64,000 nucleotides of DNA from Opeltia flavorubescens (taxonomy: Eukaryota; Ascomycota; Lecanoromycetes; Teloschistales; Teloschistaceae), in the NCBI GenBank assembly GCA_000442125.1, contig KE546969.1, positions 930,001 through 994,000 on the forward strand, written 5' to 3'. The notes below the pieces were generated by a model, which was given only the letters and a program-made list of their open reading frames with translations, searched no databases and was not told the DNA's origin. Below, piece by piece: positions 37,301-48,904 of the stretch (its first letter is position 1; each line of letters begins with the position of its first letter). The translations under genes and the position numbers were made by a program.

Positions 37301-40189
37301 AAAATATTAAAGTTCTTTTAAATATTTAACTAGTAGCGATTTATAAAAAGCGAATAACTATTTAAAGAAAAAATATAAAATTTATTTTTAAAATTATAAT
37401 AAATTTTAATATATTATTTAAATAAATAGGCTTTAACTTTAATAAAATATTAAATAAATAATATTAAACGGGTTTTTAATTTAAATAAAAAAAAAAGTTT
37501 AAATCGCGTATTTTTTATAATTAAAGGAATTTAATCGTTTTATTTTATTTCTATATTTTATTATTAAAAAAGAACTAAAAGTTATTTAAAGCCTTTAAAC
37601 TTATAATAAACTAGATTTTTTTTTTAGACTCTACTAATCTCTCCTTATAAAAAAAAACTATAATATTTATAAAATTTATTCAAACTTTAAAAGCTTTTAA
37701 ATTATTTAATAGTAGTAATTTATAAAATTAAAAATCGAATAATAAAAATACTAAAATAATATTTAAAAGTAATATATTCTAAATTTTTAAACTATTTTAC
37801 TTATTATTATTTTTATTATATAAATCGCTTTTTAAAAATTCCGTATTTCCTTGTATAATATACCTTTTAATAACTTTTTTTATTTTTTTATTAATTTTTT
37901 TAATTATTTTATTATTATCGCTAGCGTATAATAAAAAGATTTNCTTATTTTTTATATTTATAACGGTCCTAAACTCTTTTATAAACTTATTCTACTTTTT
38001 TTCTAAATTCTAGACGCCGGTAAATTTTAATTTATTAAGCCCCGTTTTATAAATAACACGCTATATAATATATTAAACTATTAGTATTATATATTTTAAT
38101 ATTATTACTAACGCGCCTTCTATTATTTTAAATATTTTATATTATTTAAAATTAGCGGCCGTATTTATTATATTACTAAATTATATTATTAATAAAATTA
38201 GTATTATTATAATAGACTTTTCTTTAATTAATAATACTATTTTTTCCGCTTGAGTTATAAACGAGCTTAATCCTTTTAATTTTATAATTTATACTATTTT
38301 ATTTTATAATATAACGCTTAAAAATAATTAATAGAAATATAAATTATATTATTTTAATATATTATTATATAAATTATTTATAATTCGAAAATTATTTTTT
38401 TAAATCCAGCAATTCTATTTAAATACTTTTTTTTCTTTTTTATCGGCTATTTAATAGGTAATAGTTTTTTTAAATTTTTATACCGCTTTAAATTAGGTTT
38501 AGAAGTTTATATTCGTTTATATATATAATTTCTTTTTCTCTAATATTATATTATTAAATTATTATATATTATATATTAATAATAAATTAATAAAGCGAGA
38601 TATAGTAATATATAATAAAATATAGTTAAATATAATAAAGTAGAATTTTATATATAATAATATATATAATTTAATATTAAAGTAAAAACTTTAAATATAA
38701 TTTAGAATTATTTATTAAAGGTTAAAATTTAATTATAAAATTCTATTTTAACTAATTAACTAATTCTAGTATTTTTTTTATTTTATATATTATAGAATTA
38801 TACTATTTAATAGCTTTAACGTACTTTTATTTAATTAAAGTATTTATATACTCTATATCTATTATATTTATCTTTACTAGTTATTCCTTTACCTTATTTA
38901 TTAATTAGATTACCGTATATTTTTATTAATAATAATAAAAAATATATTTATATAATTATTAAATATTAAAATATAAAAAAAATATACCGGTAATATATTA
39001 TAATAATATATTTAAAATATTATTATCTACTAATTTTAAATAGATTCGAATAATAAAATATATATAATTAAAAATAATAATTTACTAGTTTATTTAAATC
39101 TATAAAAAAGTAATTACCTATTAAATAATAAAAAGCTATTTTTTTTATATTCGCGTAAAAGTAATTATATCTCTAAAAATACCCTAAACTATATATTATA
39201 TAATAATAGTCGGGTTTTAAACTATAAAAATTTATTGAATATAAATTTATTTAATAATAAAAATACTTTTAATCAGCGAAGTTAATATATTAAAAAAAAA
39301 AAACCGCTTTAAACTATTTTAAATTATAAATATTTAAAGTAAAAAGGATATATAAAATAAAAAACGTAATAAAAAAATAATTACTCGCGGTATAAAAATC
39401 GATTATAGAAAAAGAGTTTATTATAATAAAAAAGTCGGTTAAAAAAAAGTTAATAAAATAATATAAAATAATAATACTTTATTTATATAATAAAATAAAC
39501 TAATATTTATAATAGCGTTATTTTAAACTAAGTACTATTATTTTATAAAAAATTTATCGGTATTAAAAAACTATTAAATTATTACTTCTAAAAATATTAT
39601 TTAGCCGTTTAGTACGGGAATTACTTTTTAATATATAAAATTATAGAATTAATAATTATAAAAATTCTATAATTAATCGTATTTAATTAAATATATTAAA
39701 TATATTATATAAAATTATAAAAGCTTATATAATAGTATTTTTTAAAAATAAATATATTATTTCTATATATTACTAGTACTATAATTTTAATATATAATAG
39801 ATATCTAATTTACTATAATATACGCGAAATATATAATTATTAAAAATAAAAATATATAATTTATTTTTAATTTTATAAATTAATTCGGTATTATTATTAA
39901 TTAAATGTAATATATATTTAAATTAAATAGAGAGCCTAAATATTTAAAGTTTATTATTATTTAATAATATTATATATTTATTATAATTATAAAAAAAAAA
40001 TAAATATATTTCTTTTTAATATTAATAATAAAATTTATCTAAAGCCTAGACTATTTAATTTTTTTTATAAAAACTTTATCTATTAATAAATATAATTAAA
40101 CTAAAACTAGAAATAATATAATTTAAAAATAATAATAGAGTAAAAGATTTATTTAAATCCTAAAGCTTAAACTTTTACTAGTATAATTT

Positions 40190-40425
40190 ATAAAAAAGTC
40201 GGGTTAAATTAGATTATCAGATCAGGTTATTAATCTAAATTTTATTATCCGACCTAATTTTTAATTTAAGAATTAGGACCTAAAATCAATCTAACTCGCT
40301 AGTAACTCGATCTGAATTCAACCCGACTTACTAGTAACCCGACCCGAAACCGACTACTAAACTAAAAACTTAAATTCGATTCGACCCGATTTAACCCGAC
40401 CTAACCAGTTTATTTATATTATTTT
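40190..40425. repeat. CCCGA-rich stretch, hAT-like subterminal motif cluster (right)
   Basis: Contains ACCCGACTTACTAG, TAACCCGACCCGAAACCGAC and GACCCGATTTAACCCGACC. Read inverted, its outer edge (CTGGTTAGGTCGGGTT) resembles the edge at 26.27 kb (CTAGTTAATCGGTCGAGTT). The two could be the ends of one nested element or two separate copies. Confidence 0.4.
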
Positions 40426-41041
40426 ACTATTAAAGTTTATATTTAATAGATTTATAAACTATATAATACTAACCGTTTTATTATTTAAAAATTAATTTAT
40501 TAATAAAAACTAGCTAATTAATAGTAATATTAAATATAAATTCCTATTATTCTATATATAATAGTAGACTAAAAGAATTAATACGCTAGTTTTTATATTT
40601 ATTTATTTTTTTAGCTTTTAAAATATAGTAAATTATAGATATACTATAGCTAATATTCTATTTTTATTTAATAAAGGTAATTATTTTATTTAGATATACC
40701 TATAAATAACGCTAGTAAAATTTAACTAGGCTTTTTTTCGCCGTAACGTATAGTTTTTTAAACCGGTTATTCTTTTTAGATTATAATAGTAGAAGGGTTC
40801 TATATATTTATAAACGGTACTTATATTTATATATAATAAATCTATCTAGTTTTAATTAGATAGCGGCGGTATTAAATCGCTAGTAAGTATATAAAAGACC
40901 TTTAGTTTTAGAGCGCCGGAGGGTATTAATAATATAATAAAATATTAAAGGCGGTATTAAAAAAAAAAAGTAGGATAATATAGATAGTAAGTACTATAAA
41001 AAAACTTAATTACTAGGATTAATTAAAATATCTATTTATAA

Positions 41042-41193
41042 GGCTTTATAGTTATTATAATAGATAATAAACGATTTAATAAAGTAATTAGCTATAATAG
41101 CCGGAGAAATAAATTATTTTACTACCAAAATAGGTGTATTAGTATTGTTGTTCTCGATACTAAGCAGTCTCTAGGGTTTTGTAAACGCTAAAT
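41042..41193 (-). repeat. right terminal inverted repeat of the island
   Basis: Inverted counterpart of the left repeat; reads ATTTAGCGTTTACAAAACCC on the minus strand from 41193. Its few differences from the left copy are mostly C/T or G/A within CpA/TpG steps, as expected of light RIP. Confidence 0.85.
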
Positions 41194-42077
41194 CCGAATT
41201 AGTGGCATGGTATGTTATATGCGCAAGAATTCATCCTGGTGTAATATTGAAGCTCTCTTGGTACCGATTGGGACGGTAAATGATTCTTCAGGTATCTCTT
41301 GCAATGATCATTGGGGTGATCTGCAAGTACATCGTTTTACTCGCATGAAAAGGACCTGCAGCAGCCTATGTACCACAGTACCTCCTGCTGTATTGGTGTT
41401 GTCTCCTCCAATGAGCTTATTTTCATACCGCGTCTGCTTTATCTGCCCCACTCAACCGAGCTTTAGCCGCGCATTCGTTAAAAGCTAACCGGAGGCACTT
41501 ATATATTAATCTTGCATCACTTGCAGATACTCGTCTATGCTGACCGCATTCAGGGCATTGCAGATGGGGGCCGTTCCTGGCGGCATGGATAGATGATCTG
41601 ATGTTCACTGCCTTTGTATATTGGAAGATATGCTTTTCGGTAGTTTATAGTTCATCCTCAGATCGAATCGCCGCCCGCTGCTCATTGCTTTTCGTGCCGG
41701 TAGGACAGTAGGCAGGCTGCCTGGCCCTCCAAGACAAGAACGGTTGGTGTCAGAGCTATCTGATCGTGAAGTCACTGTCCTTATCAGAGGTCCTACGAGC
41801 ATGGGCCGGATGAAGCAGTCGTTGTCGTGGCTATCTACAAGCCTTCGGTATAATTGCAAACGGGGAAACCCCCCACAGGTACAAGGCCTCCTATCCCGAA
41901 TGTAAATATGCCGATTTGCGGCCCCCATCCCAAGCATGCGGTGAACCAATTCTTTGTAATTTGTACTGTTAAAACCTCTCCCTGTTTCTTTTTAAATGCC
42001 GCATACAAAGTATGGCATATGAGGAAGTGCTACGTTCCATCAAGAAGCATTTGCGAATCTAGTGATTGTGTCCCTTC
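41194..42077. other. gene-free flank right of the island
   Basis: Base composition is normal again. Minus-strand 41950-41860 encodes a short hydrophobic Gly-rich run (ACLGWGPQIGIFTFGIGGLV) but runs quickly into a stop and has no identifiable continuation. It may be a relic of a membrane-protein gene or chance. The region also contains the promoter of the permease at 42 kb. Confidence 0.4.
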
Positions 42078-44074
42078 ATGGAATTCAAAGAGGATCTTCC
42101 AGTGCCTCAAGGCCAGAGATTACTACGACGTCTCAATGCAGAGATCTCTGACGAAGCTGGCCAAATGGAAGATCAAAGCCTTGATTTGGACGCAAGAGCA
42201 ATGGCAATATTGGGGAAGAGACAGCAGTTTAGCGTCAGCTCGAAAATCGAAGGCGTACGCGAAGGTCGTGTGCTGATCTAGATGAGTGGCAGAGAAACTT
42301 TGGCATGGTTTCGCTCGTGGCTTTTTCAACTACATTGATCGCATCTTGGGAGTCAATTGCATGGTAAGTCCCTCACTACTGCCAAAACCCAATCTAGAAC
42401 TGAAAGACTTGCTAGCACGTTCCAGAATGGACTCATCAATGGTGGTCCAGCTACTCTGATATACGGACTTCTTGTGTTATGGCTGGGTTCTCTTGCCGTT
42501 TGCGCATCTCTTGCGGAGATGGCTTCCATGCGAGTCAGACGGCTCCTATTTCGATTATATATACTAATTTACTCAGGTCCCCTACTTCTGGGGGTCAGTA
42601 CCATTGGGTCTCTGAGCTTGCACCTGCACGCTTCGCCGTGGGTTTTAGTTGGGCGGCTGGTAAGCCTTCTGTCAAGCGGCTCTGAAATTGTTCCTGCTCA
42701 TACATCCAGGATGGGTCTCGATTTTCGCCAGACTATCAGTCTGCGCTAGTGGTGCCTTTGTGGTGGGCCAATTGATTCAGGGGCTATTGGTATTCAACAT
42801 CGCTAGCTATGAGCCACTGCATTGGCATTCGACTATGCTGTACTGGCTGGNGCTCTTGGTTGCAATGCTAGTCAACATCCTCGGTATCCGGATTTTTCCA
42901 CATATCGAAAGCGCTGCGTTCGTCTGCCACATCTGCTTCTTTTTCGTATTGCTAGTACCGTTGGTCTATCTCACGCCTCAGAGTACCGCTAAATTTGTCT
43001 TTACGGGATTCGAGAACGCTGGTGGGTGGGAAAGTAATGGGATCTCGTGGTGCATTGGTTTATTGACATCTGGTTGGTGTTTTGTTGGTGAGCACCCCCA
43101 GTTCTGCATATCCGGTTCTGCGCCAACATCAAGCAGGCATCGATGGTACAACCCATATGAGTGAGTGAACCTACACAATTTCATCCGCATCATGTTTGGA
43201 TTGCTGATTAATTCCGCTCAGGCGAAGAGGTGCAAGATTCTGCAACAGTTGTCCCAAAAAGCATGGTGATAGCATTGATGATCAGTGGTGCGCTCACCAT
43301 GGCCTTTTCGATTGCTATACTATTCGGGATTGGAGATATACAACTCGCTCTTCAGAGTGCAACACATTACCCCATCATCCAGATATACCACACAGCGACT
43401 GGATCTAAGGGAGCGACAACAGCTATCATCTGCACATTGATATCTACTCTGACCTTCACTACATTTGGGTTACTAGCATGTGCGTCGCGATTATCTTGGG
43501 CTTTCTCGCGAGACAAGGGTTTCCCTTTCCCCGTCTACTTCGCACACGTCAGTACCCGTCTTGGGAGATGGAGACAAAATAACTGCTCGTGAAGATGCGG
43601 TTGCTGATATTCTCACAGGTCAGCAAATACTATAGGATCCCTGTGCGATCAATCATGCTAATCACTTTTACGGCTTGTTTACTCGGTCTCGTCAATATAG
43701 GTTCTTCAACTGCCTTCAACGCATTTACTTCGCTTGCCCTCATCGGCCATTACACTTCATACCTCCTTCCTATCAGCCTCTTGGTTATCCGTCGCTTTGG
43801 GAAAAAGGAAATCCCCTGGGGTCCATGGACATTAGGTCGATGGGGTTTATGGATCAATCTCATTTCAATTGTCTACTCGATTGTATTAATAGTGTTCGCC
43901 GTCTTTCCTCCCTTCCAGCCAGTCACTGCGGAGAACATGAACTATGCCAGTGTCATTTTCGGCGCGGCGATCTTCGTCAGCGCTATCATGTGGGTGAGTT
44001 ATGGAAGGAAGGCGTACCGAGGTCCGGTAAGGGAGGCTATAGACGAAGGACAGGTGAAACATCGAGTGCAATGA
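42078..44074 (+). CDS. APC-superfamily amine/amino-acid (choline/GABA-type) permease
   Basis: Eight exons: 42078-42233, 42293-42363, 42416-42529, 42577-42659, 42710-43087, 43134-43160, 43222-43547, 43619-44074; 536 residues. Blocks: ILGKRQQFSRNFGMVSLVAF, GLINGGPATLIYGLLVLWLG, ASLAEMASMSPTSGGQYHWV, ASGAFVVGQLIQGLLVFN, GGWESNGISWCIGLL, GIDGTTHMSEEVQDSATVVP, ASRLSWAFSRDKGFPFPVYF, IRRFGKKEIPWGPWTLGRWG. Intron 3 (42530-42576) uses a GC donor (GCGAGT); only this choice restores EMASMSPTSGGQ. An undetermined base at 42851 makes one residue unknown. This is a different paralog from the permease at 16-18 kb: it keeps the canonical acidic helix and EEV motif more closely. Substrate unknown. Confidence 0.87.
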
Positions 44075-44488
44075 TGCCTGCAAGCATCCGTAATATAGCG
44101 GTTGTATTAATGGATGATCTCAATTTATTAATTGTGCGTGTTGGATTCCAGCTTCACATGCTGAATGATGATTCCATTGGCGAACGAACGTCGGTGATCA
44201 GAATATGACTATACTCAATCCCAGCCAGTCCCCAAAAGCATGATCTCAAAGTTCACAGGAGCTTATCTAAGATCAAGGCAAACCCTTGTCATTTTATACT
44301 ACATACCAATTATGGAGTAATTAGCGGTCTTTTACTCAGCACGAGAAATTCACGCTGTCGCGTCTGCCGGCGCGTCCAGAAGTAGCCGAGGTGCCGATAT
44401 GTAGGATGTCAAGCCTCACAGAAAACTTTATGTTTTGGGAGGTACAAGGTCTTGGAGTAGCCAATTCATATATCGAGTATTACTTAAG
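44075..44488. other. intergenic region upstream of MSH2
   Basis: Permease 3' end and MSH2 promoter. No additional gene seen. Confidence 0.45.
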
Positions 44489-47343
44489 ATGTCGTCTCGA
44501 CCAGAATTGAAAGTAAAGACACCCTTTTCCTAAAACCAATTATTCACTACTCAAAACCTACTAGGTCGATGACGAAGTCGGTTTCATCCGATTCTTTCGA
44601 GGTCTTCCAGCCAAAGATGACGAGACTGTCCGGATATTTGATCGTGGCGATTGGTATACTGCTCACGGAGATGATGCTGCCTTCATCGCGCGGACGGTCA
44701 GCAGTCGTCTGCGATTTCGGAGCGATTGCACTAATCCCACTATAGGTGTACAAGACAACATCTGTTCTGCGGCAGCTTGGGAAGGCAGAGACTGGTCTGC
44801 CATCTGTTACCATGACTATCACTGTCTTTCGCAACTTTCTTCGTGAGGTTCTGTTCAGACTCGGCAAAAGAGTGGAAATATGGGAGAGCTCTGGCAGGAT
44901 GCAATGGAAAGTCACAAAGCAAGCGTCACCTGGCAACCTCCAAGACGTCGAGGAAGAACTTGGTGGCCAGATGGATTCGGCACCTATCATCTTGGCAGTA
45001 AAGGTCTCTGCAAAAGCATCTGAAGCGCGGAACGTGGGCGTATGTTTCGCCGATGCAAGTGTACGAGAGCTTGGAGTCAGCGAGTTCCTGGATAATGACC
45101 TATATTCGAATTTCGAATCGCTTTTGATACAGTTAGGTGTTAAGGAGTGTTTGCTCCAAGCAGACACGCAAAAGAAAGACGTCGAACTGGGCAAGCTCAG
45201 AAGTATAGCAGACAGCTGCGGTGTAGCCATATCTGAGCGCACAGCAGGAGATTTTGGGACGAAAGATATCGAACAAGATCTGACTCGCCTTCTACGAGAC
45301 GAACGCTCGGCAGGAACCCTACCACAGACAGACCTGAAACTCGCCATGGGCTCTGCTGCTGCTTTGATCAAATACTTAGGCGTCATGTCTGATTCGTCAA
45401 ACTTTGGTCAGTATCAACTCTACCAACACGACTTATCTCAATATATGAAGCTCGATGCATCTGCGTTGAAGGCACTAAACCTCATGCCTGGACCGCGTGA
45501 TGGATCGAAGAACATGAGTCTCTATGGTCTACTCAACCATTGCAAGACGCCAGTGGGAAGCCGACTCCTTGCTCAATGGTTGAAGCAGCCATTGATGAGC
45601 GTCGAAGAAATTGAACGGCGGCAACAGCTTGTTGAAGCCTTTGTCGAAGATACAGAGTTGCGGCAGACTTTGCAAGAAGAGCACCTTCGTTCTATTCCGG
45701 ATCTTTACAGGCTAGCCAAGAGGTTCCAGCGAAAATTGGCCAATCTCGAGGATGTAGTCCGCGCCTACCAAGTAGCTATTCGATTACCTGGCTTCATCGG
45801 CACCCTTGAGGGTGTCATGGACGAGAAATACAAGGATCCACTGGATGCGGAATACACGACAAAGCTAATCGAATACTCCAACAGCCTTGCTAGACTACAA
45901 GAAATGGTAGAAACCACGGTAGACCTTGACGCTTTAGATCACCATGAATTCGTAATCAAGCCCGAATTCGATGAAAGCTTGCGTACTATCCGCAAGAGGC
46001 TTGACAAGCTCAAATACGACATGGAAGTCGAACACCGGAGAGTAGGCAAGGACTTGAACCAAGACACGGAAAAGAAACTCTTCCTCGAGAACCATCGAGT
46101 TCACGGCTGGTGCTTCCGTCTGACCAGGACCGAAGCTGGCTGCATCCGCAACAAGAAGCAATATCAAGAATGCTCGACGCAGAAAAATGGCGTCTACTTC
46201 ACCACCACTACGATGCAATCGCTCCGCCGCGAACACGACCAACTCTCTTCAAACTACAACCGCACCCAATCAGGCCTCGTTGCGGAGGTAGTAGGAGTCG
46301 CAGCTTCCTACTGCCCGGTCCTGGAAAAACTGGCCGCGGTCCTCTCCCACCTCGATGTCATCGTCTCCTTCGCCCACGTCTCCGTCCACGCCCCACAGTC
46401 CTACGTCCGGCCCCTGATCCACCCACGCGGCACCGGTTCAACCATCCTCAAGGAAGCCCGCCATCCATGCATGGAAATGCAAGACGACATCCAATTCATC
46501 ACCAACGACGTCCACCTTGAGCGGTCCACCTCCTCCTTCCTCATCATCACTGGCCCGAATATGGGTGGTAAATCGACCTACATCCGGCAAATCGGAGTCA
46601 TCGCCCTACTCGCGCAAATCGGCTGCTTCGTCCCCTGCTCCGAAGCCCAGCTCACCATTTTCGACAGCATCCTCGCACGCGTCGGCGCGAGTGACTCTCA
46701 ACTCAAAGGAGTCTCGACCTTCATGGCCGAGATGCTAGAGACGGCCAATATCCTCAAATCCGCGACGTCGGAATCCCTCATCATCATCGACGAGCTGGGC
46801 CGCGGGACGAGCACCTACGATGGTTTCGGCCTCGCGTGGGCCATCAGTGAGCACATCGTCAAGGAAATCGGCTGCTTCGCCATGTTCGCGACGCATTTCC
46901 ATGAACTCACCGCGCTGGTGGACGAGTACCCTGCTGTGCGGAATCTGCACGTCGTGGCTCATATCGGCAACCTCAACAAGGAGAAAGACAGGAGGGAAGT
47001 CACTCTCCTGTATAAAGTGGAGCCGGGGGTATGTGACCAGAGTTTCGGGATCCATGTGGCGGAGCTCGTCCGTTTCCCGCAGAAGGTGGTCAATATGGCG
47101 AAGCGGAAGGCGGACGAGTTGGAGGATTTCTCAACAAAGCACGAGACGGCGGCTATCAAGCATACAGACGAGGAAGTGGAGGAAGGGAGTGCCCTGCTCA
47201 AAGAGATGCTGAAGCGATGGAAGGAGGAGACGGAGGGAAAGGGGATGAGTACGCAGGAGCAGGTGGGAAAGATGAGGGAGCTAGTGATGGGGAATCAAAA
47301 GTTGCTGGATAACCCCTTTTTCCAATCTGTGAAAGCTTTGTAA
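44489..47343 (+). CDS. MSH2: DNA mismatch repair protein MSH2
   Basis: Exons 44489-44512, 44565-44696, 44746-47343; 917 residues, typical for fungal MSH2. The small exons give MSSRPELK and [19 protein letters not shown], the MutS domain I start. Clamp and lever domains occupy the middle. The ATPase domain has Walker [10 protein letters not shown] at about 655-663, the STFMAEM signature, Walker [17 protein letters not shown] at about 730-745, and ATHFHEL. MSH2 pairs with MSH6 or MSH3 to recognise mismatches and loops. A 279-codon open frame antisense to the 5' half (44547-45386) is a shadow. GC content is raised in the 3' half of the gene relative to the 5' half. Confidence 0.98.
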
Positions 47344-47827
47344 ATAGATACCCCCTTCATCTACTGATGATAGATATCAGATTGATATATCAAATTCACT
47401 ATCTTTTAAACATCAGCTTGTTGATTGATTAGTTCCATCACTTACAGTTGTCACAACAATTGACATCCGCGTCCTTTCCCTTTTTATGTGATGACCGTGA
47501 CCTCCCAATCCCTTCACATCTGTCTACACATATACTTTGTTCATTCATCGGTACCACAGGTTTTAATCTTTCATGCTTTTGTTGCAGAATTGAAATGACA
47601 AGGCAGTCAAAATAATGAGCCCCTGCACAGTCAACCCACCCATCATGGCAGATCCTCCGGGCAATCCTATTCTCTCCCTCTCCTTTTCTCCTCAAGATAT
47701 GGTGATCTGGCTGTAGCAATAATTTGGCGCCGACACTGACAATCAACAGGACTGGCAATACCTCACTTCCTTTCCTTTCTACCCCCAGCAAGCAAAAGCA
47801 ACAACAATAGCAACGGCGCTACTAACG
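47344..47827. other. intergenic region between MSH2 and the Cys-rich orphan
   Basis: Pyrimidine-rich sequence before 47828 fits a fungal promoter. No gene recognised. Confidence 0.45.
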
Positions 47828-48904
47828 ATGAATGATGGCTTCGATGAGGAGCTAAAGAGATCACTCGCTGCATTCGACAATGCAGCAACAGCACGAGCAT
47901 CCGCCCTCGACTTCACCTTCACTCCTCCTTCACTTCGTCCTGGCTCAGCTTCAACTGAGCTTTTCAGGACCCGTCCCCTGCCGATGGTGCCCAAATCTCC
48001 TTACGAAGACACAACGGGGCCTTCAACAGCCACAGAAGAGAACCAGAAAAAGCGTTCTCATTCTTCATTTCTCTCTCCACCACAGGAAGCAGACGAGACC
48101 GGCGGTGTCGATGACAGTAAAGATACCACCTACGATCCCAACTGTCGTCAGGGTCGCGCAAGCAATCCTGGCCGCGGCCAGCCCCGTGCTCGCACCCGTC
48201 ATCATAATTATCCCGGTTCGGCAGGAATCTCGAGCAGCCAGCGACGCAAATCAACACAAGTCAACACGCCAATCGTTCATCATTCGGCTTTGCGAACATC
48301 GGATCCAGACGCCATAGCCACTTCGCATCCAGCAAACCTACCTCCAAATGTGCCGTCGTGTAACGAACGCCCAGACGACTGGCCAGTTTCAAGTATCGAA
48401 GATTACCAACAAGGAGCCTTGGGAGTGATCAAACATTCACCGCCATTGTTTTCATGCGCCAACATGGAAAAGCACCCGGATGGACCATACTATGTCTGCG
48501 CATCATGCAAAGTTCGAGGCACCAATCATCGGGATAAGTACTTCACTGAACTCGCTAGACATGACAAGTGGTTCCCTATATGCGATCATTGTGCGACACA
48601 TGGAGCGAAGGTGATTACCAAGCCAGAAAACATTGGTGAAGATGGATTCTTGAAGAAATTTGGTTGCGAATGTGGAACCGAATGGAGGTGCAATGATTGC
48701 GCTTTGGGCGAATTGGAAGACATCAAGGTGTCTTACGAAGCAGAACAATGCGTTAGACGAGGGCCTGTTGGGGTTTCAGTTCTTGATGATAGGAAATTTG
48801 CTTGGATCGGTGACTTGTGCATCTGCGGTTCTCCTCTGCAAGGCAACGAACCAGCTTGGAGGTGCGCACATTGCAAAGGAATCGGTTACAGGTTAGACAT
48901 GTGA
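47828..48904 (+). CDS. orphan protein with Cys-rich, probably zinc-binding C-terminus
   Basis: Single exon, 358 residues; I do not recognise it. Residues 1-190 are polar, Ser/Pro/Arg-rich and likely disordered, with basic patches (GRGQPRARTRHH). The C-terminal ~150 residues hold paired cysteines spaced like zinc ligands: CASC, CDHC, CECGTEWRCNDC, CICG and CAHC. A short Trp/Asp motif WPVSSIEDYQQ precedes them. The layout, a disordered tail plus a compact metal-binding module, suggests a nuclear or nucleic-acid/protein-binding role, but that is inference. The start is the first ATG, with codon use and base composition like its neighbours. It converges on GPI1 with 231 bp between stops. Confidence 0.75.
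   Translation: MNDGFDEELKRSLAAFDNAATARASALDFTFTPPSLRPGSASTELFRTRPLPMVPKSPYEDTTGPSTATEENQKKRSHSSFLSPPQEADETGGVDDSKDTTYDPNCRQGRASNPGRGQPRARTRHHNYPGSAGISSSQRRKSTQVNTPIVHHSALRTSDPDAIATSHPANLPPNVPSCNERPDDWPVSSIEDYQQGALGVIKHSPPLFSCANMEKHPDGPYYVCASCKVRGTNHRDKYFTELARHDKWFPICDHCATHGAKVITKPENIGEDGFLKKFGCECGTEWRCNDCALGELEDIKVSYEAEQCVRRGPVGVSVLDDRKFAWIGDLCICGSPLQGNEPAWRCAHCKGIGYRLDM

Larger units (their letters stand above)
20639..41193. mobile_element. 20.55-kb RIP-saturated island bounded by terminal inverted repeats
   Basis: Base composition changes abruptly at both edges. Inside, A+T is very high, CpA and TpG are almost absent while TpA is abundant, and no open frame of useful length exists. Both edges carry the same sequence in inverted orientation (20639-20720 against 41112-41193, 77 of 82 matching), with weaker similarity continuing to about 20783 and 41042. 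The simplest reading is one large TIR-bearing element, carrying nested repeats, inactivated by RIP; it is a thoroughly decayed fossil. No clean target duplication is seen: the flanks ATCCGTTGGTGC and ATCCGAATTAGTGGC are alike only with gaps. Size and TIR length would fit several large DNA-transposon classes, Polinton-like ones included, but no family diagnosis is possible. There is one ambiguous base (37943). Confidence 0.75.

Noticed and set aside
20639-41193. The island as a Starship giant element
   Set aside because: Starships typically lack long terminal inverted repeats, and no captain-type recombinase gene can be read at either end. Not excluded, but not supported.
20639-41193. The island as a regional centromere
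   Set aside because: AT-rich DNA alone would fit, but inverted-repeat borders and a one-step composition change argue for an inserted element. A CENP-A profile would be needed to say more.
20639-41193. A clean target-site duplication for the island
   Set aside because: The flanks ATCCGTTGGTGC and ATCCGAATTAGTGGC match only with gaps and would place the duplication out of register with the repeat tips.
44547-45386. A 279-codon open frame antisense to MSH2
   Set aside because: It lies opposite the conserved MutS domain coding region, has Ser/Arg-rich composition typical of antisense shadows, and matches no family.
46110-46738. Overlapping plus-strand open frames inside MSH2
   Set aside because: They are +1/+2 frame shadows of the GC-rich MSH2 ATPase region.
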